Part shown: one piece after another, positions 12,201 to 23,419 of the stretch | Layout of the letters: each line of letters opens with the position of its first letter | How positions within the stretch are numbered: position 1 is the stretch's first letter | NCBI GenBank assembly: GCA_009363875.1 | Contig: CM018680.1 | Coordinates: forward strand, 12,965,625 to 13,029,624 | Direction of reading: 5' to 3' | Length of the DNA: 64,000 bases | DNA from: Mikania micrantha | Taxonomy: Eukaryota; Streptophyta; Magnoliopsida; Asterales; Asteraceae | Notes under the pieces: model-generated | The model's input: only the letters and a program-made list of their open reading frames with translations | Told to the model about the DNA's origin: nothing | The model's database searches: none | Program-made: the position numbers and the translations under genes

Positions 12201-14002
12201 GTCTGGAATGAAATTGCAACGTGTGGTTCTAAAGAAAAGAAAATAATATAAACATGCACATACAAATAGATAAGCATGCGTTTTATAGTAGAGGAGGGTT
12301 CAAAAGAAACTTCACAGTTTGAAGAAAACTAAGAAAACTCCTACTAACCAATCAATTTTTAAATTCTTTTTTTTTTTTATAATTTTTTATTATAAGGTTA
12401 GAAATATTATAAGCAAAACAAATTAATAAAGACATGTAAATAACGAAGTTACATATATGTAACTCACAAAGTTTCATATAAACTCATTAAGTTACATACA
12501 TGTAACTCATACAGTGTGCACATATGTAAAGTACAATCTCAATATATGTAATAATATGAGCTACACATATATATATATATTTTTTTTATTTTTGTTTACA
12601 TATCTAACCTTATAATAAAAATAGAAAAAAAAAATGATTGGTAATAATTGTGACTAGTTTTTAAGTTTTCTCTAAGATGAAAGTTTTCAATAGAACCCTC
12701 TCCTATCATAGTAATACCTCTGCATTGCACAATGTGCAGAATAGAGCCTCTTCTTCACCTCCTTGTTGCATTTCTTCATCATTTCTGCAATCTTCTTTGA
12801 CAATACAACCACAAAGGACCCCGCCAACTGTTGAACAACGCCCCCCTGAACTACCGTTGTATATCCCTTCACTTCTGTACTCTGGCTTGCTAACGGATGA
12901 CGCATTTCCTGACATCAAAATGAAATAAAAATACGTTTTTGATGATTTGATTCCATCTGACAAACAACCAGAAAGTCAACTGCATGGTCTTGAATCACTA
13001 ACCTGGAACTTCTGAACCATTATGGGATCTCTTTGGTGATACCCTTCCTGGTTCAACTAAAATCCCAGGATCAGCAGGGTCAATAGCTGTGCATCTTACG
13101 TACAGAATAAACACGCTGAGAGCCTAAAAAAAACATAATAGTGTTGAAAAAACTATTAGCAAAAGTACAAGAATCAAGGCATAATACAATTATAACAAAT
13201 TTTTAGAGGTGGATATATTTTAACCATTTTCTTGCACATTAATCATTTTGTATTATGTTCAAACTCAAACTGGTCAAATGGGGTAAAGATCAAGAAAAAA
13301 TTTGCTTAACGAGAAACAGGTCATAAATTGCTCAAAGGATAATTTTAATTTGTGAAATAAATTTAAAAGAAAAAAATATATATTAAAATAACATAGTTTT
13401 TTTGTAATCATAATTGACACAATAAATAATTAGTTTTATACCCGTTCGCTGGCCGGTTACTTTTATGTTATAATCTTAACACTTTATTAAATTGCATTCA
13501 AAACAAAAACAACACTAGTATAATCGATTAAAATACAATTCGTAATGTACGGGAAAAAATCCATCTTTATCAAAGAAAAAGCCACAAAGAAGATAAAATC
13601 AACATGCAAATGACGTCAATATCTGCCGTGTAGCCATTGGAAACCGCCGAAAACCACCGTCGGAAACCACTGTAACCCCGTAACCGTTAGATGCCGCCAT
13701 GAAACTGAAACCGTCGTGACCGTGGAAAACCATCATATACCCGCCATAACTGTTAGAAAACACAATGTAACCATCGCAACCCAGTAACCTTCATGTGGCC
13801 GCCATAAAATTGCGGTAACCTTCTGAAAGCACCATATAACTTCCCCAACCACATATTTTAAACAATCCAGATCTCATTTCAACTTTCAAGACAGTCCTAC
13901 GACAGAGATCAATCGTGAAGTTGGTTATGGAGACCGGTGTCAATATATATGTATGCATATATCTATAAATATGGGTGTGTATGCATATATCTATATAAAT
14001 GC

Positions 14003-14056
<54 letters not shown>

Positions 14057-14377
14057 GGCAGGGATCCGTTGTTAACCCACCTTAATTGTGGTAATCCATC
14101 ACACTTCGACAAGATCAGCCTAAATATTTGTTTTTTTCTCACGACCTTTATGAATGTGCTAATTCACAAGCATTTAGGATTTAAAACAATTGTAAGTCTA
14201 CATTACACAGTAAATATTTATTTAATGTGATGACAACATACACTTGAGTAAGATCTTAAACAAAAATAAATTTGCGCAAACACAAAAAAGAAGATAGTCT
14301 TGTAAATGTATAATAAAGATCATGAATAAAAACTAAAGATTTAGGTTAATCTTGGCAGAGTTAGTTGGGCTACCAAT

Positions 14378-14421
<44 letters not shown>

Positions 14422-16764
14422 TATATATATTAGTCTAGTCCCTTGCGTTGCAGCGGAAAACACAACACTTAAGTTGAATGTTTTAAAGGTTTGAATGGTT
14501 CGTTCTTGAGTCATAAGCATAACAAAAGCAATTTTTTTAACTTGGTAGTTAACTAAAAGTGACTTTAACTACTAACATAAAAGGTCAAATGCACCAAAAA
14601 TGTCACGAAGTGATTCATTTGTTTTGAAGGGTTTTCTTTTATAATCACTTTATCTTAGTTAAATTTTTAAAAGCTACCAATGTGGGACAAAATGAAAACA
14701 CAAACAAACATTTAGATTAAAATTAAAAAGTTGTGCCATATGCTATAAGAGTTGTAAAACTTTTAATTTTAAGAGATTTAAGCAAATTACTATTTTGTCC
14801 TTCTAATATGTATTATATAGTAGTATAGATATAGATATGTATATAAGATAGACAAAGAGAAAGGTTCATAAGAAAGCTCCTTATTTTGGAGAAAATCAAG
14901 AAAATCATACTAACCAATCAATTTAAAAAAAAATTCATAATTTTTTATTATAAGGTTAGATATGTTATAAGGAAATTTTTTTTAATAAAGATATGTACAT
15001 CACGAAGTTATGACGTACAAGTTACATACATGTAATAACAATGTTGTAGAAATCGCTAGTCGCTAGTCGGTTGGTGGGGTGGGGACTATGGATTAATTGG
15101 GATTATTCGGGATTAATCGGTCAACTAATTGGCCTAATCAGATAGTCGGGCCTAGTCGGCCTCAGGGGACTAACGATTAATCGGCCTAGTCGGGGATTTT
15201 TACAACCATGCGTAATAATATGAAATACCTAATTTTTTTTTAATTTTTTTTCTATTTCTTTACTTTTTTTACCTTATAATATAAAGATATAAAAATAAAA
15301 ACTGAAAAAAAAATTAATTGGTAATAATTGTAGTTAGTTTTCTTGGTTTTCTCCAAAATGAATGTTTTCTTAGGAACCCTGTCCTGTAAATATATAATTA
15401 TTTAGTACGTTGTAGTCTTATTTAACACAATATATAATTATAGAAAAAATTGAAACTTTAGACCAAAAAAAATTTCAATTCAACTCATTATACGAAAAGT
15501 CAACCTATTACCCGATCCACCTCTACTGATTACAACATAGAAAATTCATTTACCAAGAAGGAATAAACACCAATGGCCACATGCTCGTAGATTTCCTTCC
15601 CAAGAAATGGAGAGAAAAATGCATAGAAGGCGACAGACAACAAGAAGAAGACAGTAATAGCCACAACCTGCACATTTAGGAGGATCTAATTACGAAGCCA
15701 TCCATAAAAGCAAAATACAACACTTGGGAGCTATCTGAACAAACGTTTAACGTGATAACTAGCTTCAATTGGAAAATCTCATTATGATCATTGTTTTCTT
15801 ATTGTTCAGGGTCAAAATAACTAGATATGAGAAAAGCAGGTGAGGAACAACTAAGCTTCCAGAGTTGGTTTAACGGTTCGTCTTCTACAGTTCTCCTAAA
15901 CACACTTGGGCATGATTCCTAGGGAGCCTTGAAATACTTTTATAGAGTTAAGGTCTGTCTAGGAGCAGCTCTCTATCCCTTAGGATAGACGTTAGGTGCG
16001 CCACCATCCTACCCTACCTTTGTGTAGGATATGACTTAGTATGTTTGTTTGCTTAGGTGAGGAATTGCTGGTAGGAAGTTAAACCAATTCCAATCAACTA
16101 TTTTCTGATTCTGATTTTGACACTTGAAGTCCTAATCAGTCACATCGCTCAGTCATCATAAAGTAACTTATATGCAATAGAGTCAAAAATGTATAGATCC
16201 CTTTTCTGGGATGTCACAAACTTGATGCATAGTTTCTCTTTTTGCTAAGTTTAAGGAAGTTACATCTAATTTCAATAAGCAATCATATTGGACTATAAAT
16301 AATACTGATTTTGGTTCACAACATTCTCCTATTTCAGATTGACTAATGGTCTGTCATCTAACTATATACTAGTTAAACCTTGAATTTGATCAAAGATTGC
16401 TTCTGAAGAAAAAGATCAATAATTCAAAGTCATATACCAAAACTTATATAAAAAGATTAGCTTCATTATAACCAAGATTAAAAGGAAATTACCTGCGTGT
16501 TTAATTTTACTATTCGAATCTTTTGTAGTGTCATTAAAAAACTATGATTTTATTATTTCTGAAAAGTTAGGGTTGAAATTTGAAGAACCATTTAAGAAGA
16601 TGCTGATTGAATGTCAATTCATACAAACGTAAAATTACTTTATTATCCCAAATTCTACTTCTCATCAAAAAAACATTCCATAAGAACACATACTCACTCA
16701 TTTAATCAGGGTAGAGTACCTGGAAAGTATGAGCAGGAAGTTCCCATCCATGGCGCCTGGCCAT
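9280..16764 (-). CDS. DHHC-type protein S-acyltransferase (palmitoyltransferase), 10 exons, 623 aa
   Basis: This is an integral membrane enzyme that transfers palmitate from palmitoyl-CoA to cysteines of target proteins. Coding exons (minus): 16720-16764, 15554-15667, 13003-13123, 12718-12908, 11821-11889, 11590-11661, 11373-11501, 10811-10891, 10240-10452, 9280-10116. All introns are GT-AG and phases add to 624 codons including the stop. The start ATG at 16764 opens MARRHGWELP, the usual N-terminus of the plant PAT19-22-like group. Four hydrophobic segments lie around residues 16-38, 44-63, 192-223 and 243-272. The cysteine-rich domain (about 151-187) has C151, C154, H164, C165, C168, C171 and the catalytic DHHC at 176-179, then WLNNCVG. 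The family motifs TTYEYVVAMR (276-285) and, near the C-terminus, CSVYWDQEAGRFVSA and LTYTGQSIFFGGPL are present, with a Pro/Ala-rich linker. No disruption is seen. The orthology group is recognised from memory of the family; the exact paralogue is uncertain. Confidence 0.93.
12292..12703. mobile_element. MITE in intron 4 of the acyltransferase gene
   Basis: The left end (AGGAGGGTTC...GAAAACTAAGAAAACTCC...ACCAATCA) and the reversed right end (AGGAGAGGGTTC...GAAAACTTAAAAACTAG...ACCAATCA) form a TIR of about 70 bp. TATAGTAG on the left and TATCATAG on the right may be a decayed 8-bp duplication (6 of 8 match). The right end lies 14 bp from exon 4, just inside the splice donor. It is related to the copy at 14856-15385. 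Confidence 0.8.
13608..13870. repeat. Degenerate short tandem repeat in intron 2
   Basis: A degenerate run of units such as AAACCGCCGAAAACCACCG and GTAACC...GCCGCCAT alternates over ~250 bp. It is unlike the AT-rich intron around it and has no coding signal. Confidence 0.55.
14008..14054. repeat. (TA)n microsatellite
   Basis: An uninterrupted TA dinucleotide run in intron 2, adjoining the left end of a candidate MITE. Confidence 0.95.
14055..14380. mobile_element. Candidate MITE between two (TA)n tracts in intron 2
   Basis: The left part (AGCCTAAATATTTGTTTTTT, CACGACCTTTATGAATG) resembles the reversed right part (AACCTAAATCTTTAGTTTTT, CATGATCTTTATTATAC). It thus forms imperfect inverted repeats flanked by TA runs. 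There is no coding capacity. The ends are not sharply defined. Confidence 0.55.
14381..14430. repeat. (TA)n microsatellite
   Basis: A TA dinucleotide run, interrupted once by GA, on the other side of the candidate MITE. Confidence 0.9.
14856..15385. mobile_element. Second MITE of the intron-4 family, in intron 2, with a small nested insertion
   Basis: The ends (AGAGAAAGGTTCATAAGAAA at left, reversed right AGGACAGGGTTCCTAAGAAA) and the interior (ACCAATCAATTT, TTTTTTATTATAAGGTTAGA, ATTGGTAATAATTGT) match the element at 12292-12703. An extra ~165 bp at about 15043-15210, rich in GCTAGTCG/TAGTCGG and bounded by GTTGTAGAAATC and GATTTTTACAAC, interrupts the homology and looks like a nested small element. 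Confidence 0.75.
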
Positions 16765-17300
16765 GATCAGAAATCAAAGTCAAAACCCAAATCTCACGAA
16801 TCAAAGGCCATTCACAGTCAATCTTCAAATTCCAACAAAACCCACAAAAATTAACATACAAAAACCACCAGCATGTGTGTTCTCCAGTCCTTGATTCTGT
16901 TAACGACGAACATATGAGTCAAGAAGACGACTTGATCTTGACCCAGATGTTAAACCCGCGAAACAATCCGAACCGATTGGTAGATTTCTCAAGCTCTAGG
17001 GTTTCTGAGACGTGGAAGGAGAGCAATTTTGGTCTCCTGAAGCTGCAATTACAATGAAGAAACTGGAGGGGTTAGTTACAAACTTTGTGAATTCTGTATG
17101 TATGCTTGTGCATAAAAGTGCTACAACTTGTAGGCCTGCAAACAACTCTATAAATAATAATAATAATAATAATAATTATAGATAATCGATAAATGTAGTC
17201 AAAGGTACACACAATTAGAGGTCTTGCCGGCCGAAGCGGTGATTAAACTAGCTTCGTATCTGCTTGCTAATAAAAAAGGGAAAAAAAAAAGGCTAGCTGG
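16765..17300 (-). promoter_or_regulatory. 5' UTR and probable promoter of the acyltransferase gene
   Basis: The region upstream of the ATG at 16764. An (AAT)n microsatellite lies at 17151-17177, directly beside a weak TATA-like TTATTTATAGAG on the minus strand (about 17142-17153). No transcription start can be fixed from sequence. A plus-strand frame of 60 codons here is not supported as a gene. Confidence 0.4.
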
Positions 17301-17781
17301 ATTAAATTTTTACAAACTTAAGAGGGAAATAAGTCATAATTTTTACCAACTATTTATCAACTATAACTTTGGATGTACGTTATTCTACCGCTGACAGACT
17401 GATGTGAAACAAATCAGACATTATTCTCGAAAATTACTAGTCATCATAACTAATGAAAAACATATTACTTCTTTGATATACAACACGAATCTACTATGTA
17501 TTGAGTTGGCTTGTGTTTGAACACAATTTTTTTCGAAACAATTTTCGTCATATATAATACATTTAAATTCAATATTATAAATTAAAATTACTATATGTTT
17601 TGATAACGCCGCAACACTTGTCAAGTAAAATTACCGAGAAATGAAATGATAGGTTAGAAATTTAGTTTTTTCTTCTGTTTTTCAAAGCTAATTTTAGTTA
17701 ATTTTTTTCACTATTATTATATATATTAAAACCTTGATCCATTTTCTTTCCAACAACCATACTGGATGTTGGAGATTAGTA
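17300..17781. other. AT-rich spacer
   Basis: No gene, terminal repeat or RNA feature is recognised between the acyltransferase promoter and the Copia-like gag remnant. Confidence 0.4.
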
Positions 17782-19722
17782 ATGATAGGAGCTTATAAAC
17801 CAATGGTCTTTGACACTGAAACTGATAATCTTGTGCCTAAAGACTCTCGAAATTACACCGAGGAAGATTATCAGAAACTTGAGCTTGATACCAAAGCTCA
17901 TCCTTAACTAGCCATGACCCTACCAAATGAGATCTATTCAGGTCTCTTGCACCATGAATTCGCTAAGGATCTATGGGATGCTCTAAAAGAGCAATTTGGT
18001 GGAACAACTGAGGTTGTTGCTAATACGAGGGAGATATGAACACAACAATATGAAACCTTCTGCCAACTGAACGATGAGTCACTGACTCAGCAGTTTGAAA
18101 GGTTCACATATCTCTTAAGTGAACTGAAACATGCTGGATGGGAATACCCTACTATTTCTGTCCTTAACTGTTTTCTAAGATCTCTACCAGACAAATAGGA
18201 AACCTATTCCATTGTCATGAGATCATCCCCAGACTTTGGAAAACTCTTACTTACCCAACTCCATGGTAAGTTGCTCACTTTTGAGCGAGAGATTGAAAAA
18301 GAAAGCTTATCATGTCTGGAAAATCAACAGATGAGTATGTTCAAGGTAACACTGCTCTTCTCAGCCATTCTCATAGCTCTAAGATATCTAATCAGGGTTA
18401 TGATGAGTACATTGATATCACCACTCGCATTTCTGCCTTAATGCACTCTGGTGATGATCTTTCTCTTGTTCCAGATAACCTGTTTTTTATCATGGATGAC
18501 CTCCACCACACCCCTAGTAATGACGTAGAGGAAATTGACATTTAGCCAGCTTGTCCTTCTCAGCATTAGAATTAACAAGTTCTATATAAGAATTGGGAGA
18601 AAATTCCCAGGAATCCATGGCAAGATCAAGGTTGGTCTAAATAAAGCAAAATTCCAATGCTATAGATGCCATGGCTTTGCACACTTTGTTAGGGAGTGCA
18701 AAATTGCACCCTCTAGTCATACATCTTCATATGTGACTTACCCTTCTCCGCTCTCTTCAAACTCTTCTTTTTCTCACTTCCTTAAGCATAACACTAATAA
18801 GGGTACTACCCATATTGTTCAGAGTTCTTCTCAACTGACTGGACAATATGTACAATATGCTAATGGCAGCTTGTACCAACTAATGCCTACCAACCCTACC
18901 TTTCAAGTTGTGGCTCCTTCTCCTTCTCAAGCAAAAGCTCCAGGCCCAACTCTCCAAAACTCATTACCAAGTAAGCCTGATCTATTCTCACAAGAATATG
19001 TGGATTGGAGTAGTTCACCTAATGAGGTAGGCTCTGCTCTCATAGTCAATAAGCCCAAAAACTATGCTCTCATGGCCATTGACTAACCTTCTAACTCTCT
19101 ATCTCCATCTATTGCTGAAACCTCTTCCCATGCTGCTTAGGTATCTACTGTTCTCATTGAGAAGCTATTTTCTAAAGCTTGCATTGAGGCATTTTTCAAC
19201 ATAAAGAAGGCAAATGTAATACTGCAAGAGCAGAACTTAGAACTTGAACAGCTTCTAACCAATAAAAACTCAGAGGTTAGAATTAATAAAGGAAAAAAAT
19301 AACCGTATTTCATCTTTGAAGTATGAGAAATCAGATTTGCAAGCTCAATTTTACTTGCTACAAGAGAAATACATAGCCTGCAAATATGAACTTTCTGATA
19401 CTTGAAACTAAAGTCAGCTGTGAACAATGGGTGGAATCCTACAAAGGATTCCAGTTGCTTCTAAAGAAGCAAGTTCACGACAAAGCTAAATTTGGAATTG
19501 GATATGATCACACCTCTCTCCCACTGATTATACTCCAATTGATAATAAGAAGGAAGATACTAACCCGAACCCTTCTCTCCAACATTTCTTCCTGACATTA
19601 TCCCTTAAATAATGGACTTACCTCCTAAGGTGTATTCATTGAGTATACTTCAAAAGTTTGTATATCCCAATGATACAAATTTAGAGGTATCTGAGGAAAA
19701 ATCCTTAAAAGAAAATAAAATA
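17782..19722 (+). pseudogene. Degenerate Copia-like retrotransposon gag (UBN2-type) with CCHC knuckle
   Basis: Translated fragments read through several stops (for example near 17906, 18037 and 18196) and frame changes. They show a gag core (HHEFAKDLWDALKEQFGG, LTQQFERFTYLLSELKHA) typical of plant UBN2/Copia-type gag. At 18658-18699 there is a zinc knuckle, CYRCHGFAHFVREC. Further on comes a coiled-coil-like tail (VILQEQNLELEQLL) ending near FGIGYDHTSL. No LTR or pol was found. It ends at a TIR element at 19734. The assignment is from known family patterns; it is clearly non-functional. Confidence 0.75.
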
Positions 19723-19733
19723 AAGAGTTAATT

Positions 19734-20748
19734 ACGCGGATGGTCCCAATGGTATGCCTGGATTGCGCTGTTGGTTCCTAACTATCAGAAATTACAAGAG
19801 TGGCCAGAAAGTTTGAAAGAACGTAACATCGGTGGTCCTTGGGTTGGATGTTCGTTATATTTTGGGGTTAATTTTTTTAAAATGACCATTATACCCTTAT
19901 CCCTTACCCTTAGCCTTACCCACAGCCACCGTCGACCGACCACAACCACATCCACCGTCAATCCACAGCCATCGCAATTAGTAAATGTTCAATCAACCAC
20001 ATCCACAGCCACCGTCAATCTCTTCACCGGTGTCATCCACATCCACCGTCGACCACCACCCCTTCTCGACCGTCTCATCGTGGATCCGGTTCCGGTTCAT
20101 GTTCTTGACGATTTCTGGCTTTGCCACATCCACCTTCGACCGTTCGCAACCACAACCACCGTTAATCTCTCTATCAAAGGTTGAAGGATTCGTTCCCGAA
20201 GGAGGTGGCATTGAATCTTGTGTCTTTGGAGACAATTTTTGCTTCTTCTCCACATCGTTGGAAAATAGAAACCTAGTCACCACCGCTGGAGGAATCCGGC
20301 AGAGTACGGTGGTGGAACACTTGCATTAACGCCGCTGGCGTTTAATTCATTGCCACCTCTATTGGTTTAACACTCACGGTTCCTCATATCGACACCGACC
20401 CGAAAATTTGATCAGCTCAAAGGGTATCATCGGCGATTGGAGGTGCTCGGTGGTGGTTGCTGGAGGTGCTCGGTGGTGGTGTTGCAGGAGGTTTTCGGTG
20501 GTGTGGCCGCCAGATATGGTGGTGGTGTGGCCACCGGAGCAAATCGAGTGGTGATGGGGAGGAAATAGGGGTGGGTGTGTTTTTTTTTAATTTCAATCAT
20601 AGATGAGGGTATTTGGGTAATTTTACATCCCACTTAACAACGAAAGATAACATCCATTCACTTTTGCAAACTGTTCGGCCATCGATGTAATTTCTTGGAG
20701 TTAAGGACCACTAGTGCAATCTGGGCAAACCACAGGGACCATCCATGT
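19734..20748. mobile_element. Non-autonomous TIR element
   Basis: The left end (ACGCGGATGGTCCCAATGGT...TTGCGCTGTTGGTTCC...AGAAATTAC) matches the reversed right end (ACATGGATGGTCCCTGTGGT...TTGCACTAGTGGTCCT...AGAAATTAC) over about 70 bp. The interior is low-complexity CCACATCCACCGTC (19920-20170) and GGTGGTGTGG (20440-20560) and encodes no recognisable protein. It separates Copia-like gag on the left from Ty3/gypsy pol on the right. A target duplication is not evident. Confidence 0.7.
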
Positions 20749-22175
20749 GGGAAGCACCAAAGACTCCAACTAAGGTGCGACATTTCTAGGCTTAGTAGGG
20801 TACTTCCGGGGTTTTATGGAACGATTTTTGAAGATCGCGCAAGCACTAACCTCCCTAACCCATAAAGACAAGAAGTATAAATGGGGAGAGAAACGAGAAT
20901 CTGCATTCAGCCTACTGAAACAGAAACTTTGCAGTGCACCGATTCTATCCCTACCCGAGGGAAGTGACGACTTTGTGGTGTACTGTGACGCCTCGAAACA
21001 AGTACTCGGTTGCGAATTAATGCAATGCGATAAAGTCATCGCCTACGCGTCACGACAACTGATGGTACATGAAAAGAACTATACAACTAATGACTTAGAG
21101 TTAGGAGCCGTAGTGTTCGCACTAAAGATTTGGCAACAATATCTGTACGGCACGAAATGCACCATATTCACCGACCACAAGAGCTTACAACACATCTTTG
21201 ATCAGAAGGAGCTAAACATGAGGCAACGAAGATGGGTGGAACTTATAGGTGATTACGATTGTGCAATCAACTACCACCCTGAGAAAGCTAACGTAGTGGC
21301 CGACGCTTGAGCCGAAGAGAAACTAAGCGTGTGAGGTCGCTACAGCTCACCATACGTTCCAAGCTACCTAATCAAATTCAGAATGCTCAATAGGAAGCTC
21401 TGAAAGCAGGAAAAAACTCACCCATGAATCCTTGCGCGACATGGATAAACAGCTAGAGGTGAAGGTAGACAGAGCATATTATTTCATGAACCGAATTTAG
21501 ATACCACACTATGGAGAATTAAGAAGCATAGTGATGGATAAAGCTCATAAGAGTAGGTACTCAATACATCCTGGATCAGACAAGATATACCGTGATCTCA
21601 ATAGAACGTGGTGGCCAAACATGAAGTCTGACATCGCGACTTACATGAGCAAGTGCTTAAATTGTTCAAATGTTACAGTCGAATACCAAAAGCCATCGGG
21701 ACTACTCCAACAGCCTGAGATACCAGTGTGGAAATGGGAACAGATTTCCATGGACTTTACCACTAAACTGTCCAAAACCACAATTGGTTGCGATACCATT
21801 TGAATAATCGTAGACCGACTAACCAAATATGCACACTTCCTTCCCATCAAGGAAACCTACAAATTAGATAAATTGACACGAATTTATCTAAAGGAAATAG
21901 TCACATGGCACGGAGTGACCATCTCGATAATCCCAACCGTGACAGACGATTCATAACACACTTTTGGAAGTCCTTACATAAGGCATTGGGCACGAGATTG
22001 GATATGAGCACAGCTTATCATCCCCAGACTGACGTGCAAAGTAAGCAAACTACACAAACACTAGAATACATGCTTAGGGCATGTGTGATTGATTTCGGCA
22101 ACAGCTGGGAAACTCACTTACCCCTGGTGGAGTTCTCCTACAATAATAGTTATCACACCAGCATCAAAGCTGCAC
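20749..22175 (+). pseudogene. Degenerate Ty3/gypsy pol fragment (RT end, RNase H, integrase)
   Basis: It begins with EAPKTPTKVRHFLGL, matching the RT thumb of element B (48810). It continues through RNase H (VVYCDASKQVLGC, TDHKSLQHIFDQKELNM) to a stop at 21308, then integrase (HPGSDKIYRDLNRTWWPNMK, KWEQISMDFTTKL, TAYHPQTD). Several stops and frame changes are present, e.g. at 21308, about 21390, 21498 and 21801. It breaks off in ...NSYHTSIKAA, where LTR G begins at 22176, so G inserted into this integrase. The sequence is closest to element B among those in the window. Confidence 0.85.
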
Positions 22176-22480
22176 TGTCACACCCCGAGCCGGCGGGAAC
22201 GAATCAGGTTTTCCCGTCGGGCGGAAGGTTCCCGGGGCGCGATATCATGAGTGATAATCAAATGATCAGATTGTTTACATAGCACATGATAAATAAATGA
22301 GAAATGATAACACATCCATGATATAGAATTACAAGATTAAATTACAATGTATCGTTCATAATTTAATCAAGTAAATCTATCAAAAAGAATCAATGTAACT
22401 ATATCTTGTATATGTACAAGATATACAAAAGATGATTCATTGTTTAGTCATCAAAAGTATGCAACATCAAAAGTAGCTAA

Positions 22481-23358
22481 GGGGGTGTTTGTTTACCTCT
22501 TAATGATTCCATTAAGAAGCAAGGTCTGAACCGGTTAGACACAAGGGTGTTTGTTTTAGTTTTATTTCAGATCTGAATGATTCATCCAACCTCTGAATTA
22601 TTAAGCAAAAAAAAAGAGTCTGAATGGGAAAATAAACCCTAGGGGTAAAAAATTTCTCCCCCTTTTTTCTTCTTCCCGTCTTTCACATCGCAACCCTGCA
22701 TCCTCTTTCACGCTCGCCGAACAGAACCACCACCATTAGCCGCCACTGCTTCAACCTCCGACCGCCGCTGTATCAACCTCCGGCCGCCGCTGCATCGACC
22801 TCCTGTCGCCGTGCTTCAGCCTCCGAGTATCCAAGGTAAGAGCCTCTTTTTTCGTTTGATTTGGCTCTGATTTTCGTTCGATCTGCTAATGATTCAATCG
22901 CTGCTTCAGCCACCGGTCTGCTTTGGTTCTGATTTTCGTTCGATCTGCTTTGGTTCTGATTTTCGTTCGACCTGCTTTGGCTCTGATTTGTTCTTAATTT
23001 GTTCCATTTTGAAGGTCCTTAATTTATTTTGAAGGTCCTTAATAAATACTTAGGTCTATGGAAAAGCCAATGTTCGATCTGCTTTAGTATTTAGCACAGA
23101 TTTGTTCTTAATTTGTTCCATCTTGTTCATTGATTTGTGATAAATTATTTGTGCTTATGAATATTTGTTTGTTCTCAAACTACTGATTTAATTTAGCACA
23201 GATAGTATAGAAGGGTAAAACAGTCATTCTTTATATTCGTTCAGAGGTCCAACCAAACAACATTATTGATTCAGCACTTAACTAGTTAAGAGCCTCTTAT
23301 TCGTTCAGACCTCTTACTGGTTCAGCACTTAATGATACAGATTCTACCAAACAGCCCC
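22481..23358. mobile_element. PIF/Harbinger-like non-autonomous element (TAA duplication)
   Basis: The ends are GGGGGTGTTTGTTT and reversed GGGGCTGTTTGGTA. Both sides carry TAA (22478-22480 and 23359-23361), the 3-bp duplication typical of this superfamily. The solo LTR at 1770-1795 supplies the empty site: GTTAGGCCTTCTAAAAGTCC there versus GCTAA...TAAGTCTTCTAAAAGTCC here. The 878-bp interior has no transposase frame; 22680-22830 has CCGCCGCTG-type low-complexity sequence. Confidence 0.85.
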
Positions 23359-23419
23359 TAAGTCTTCTAAAAGTCCACTAGCTAGTCCGTCCATATAAGT
23401 AGCTACACCTGTTCATCAC

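Noticed and set aside
16875..17057. 60-codon plus-strand frame upstream of the acyltransferase
   Set aside because: Lies antisense to the probable 5' UTR of that gene and has no motif or splice context.
20816..22282. Reading the gypsy pol at 20749-22175 as the missing left half of minus-strand element G
   Set aside because: It is on the opposite strand and is broken by G's LTR at 22176, so it is the insertion target rather than part of G.
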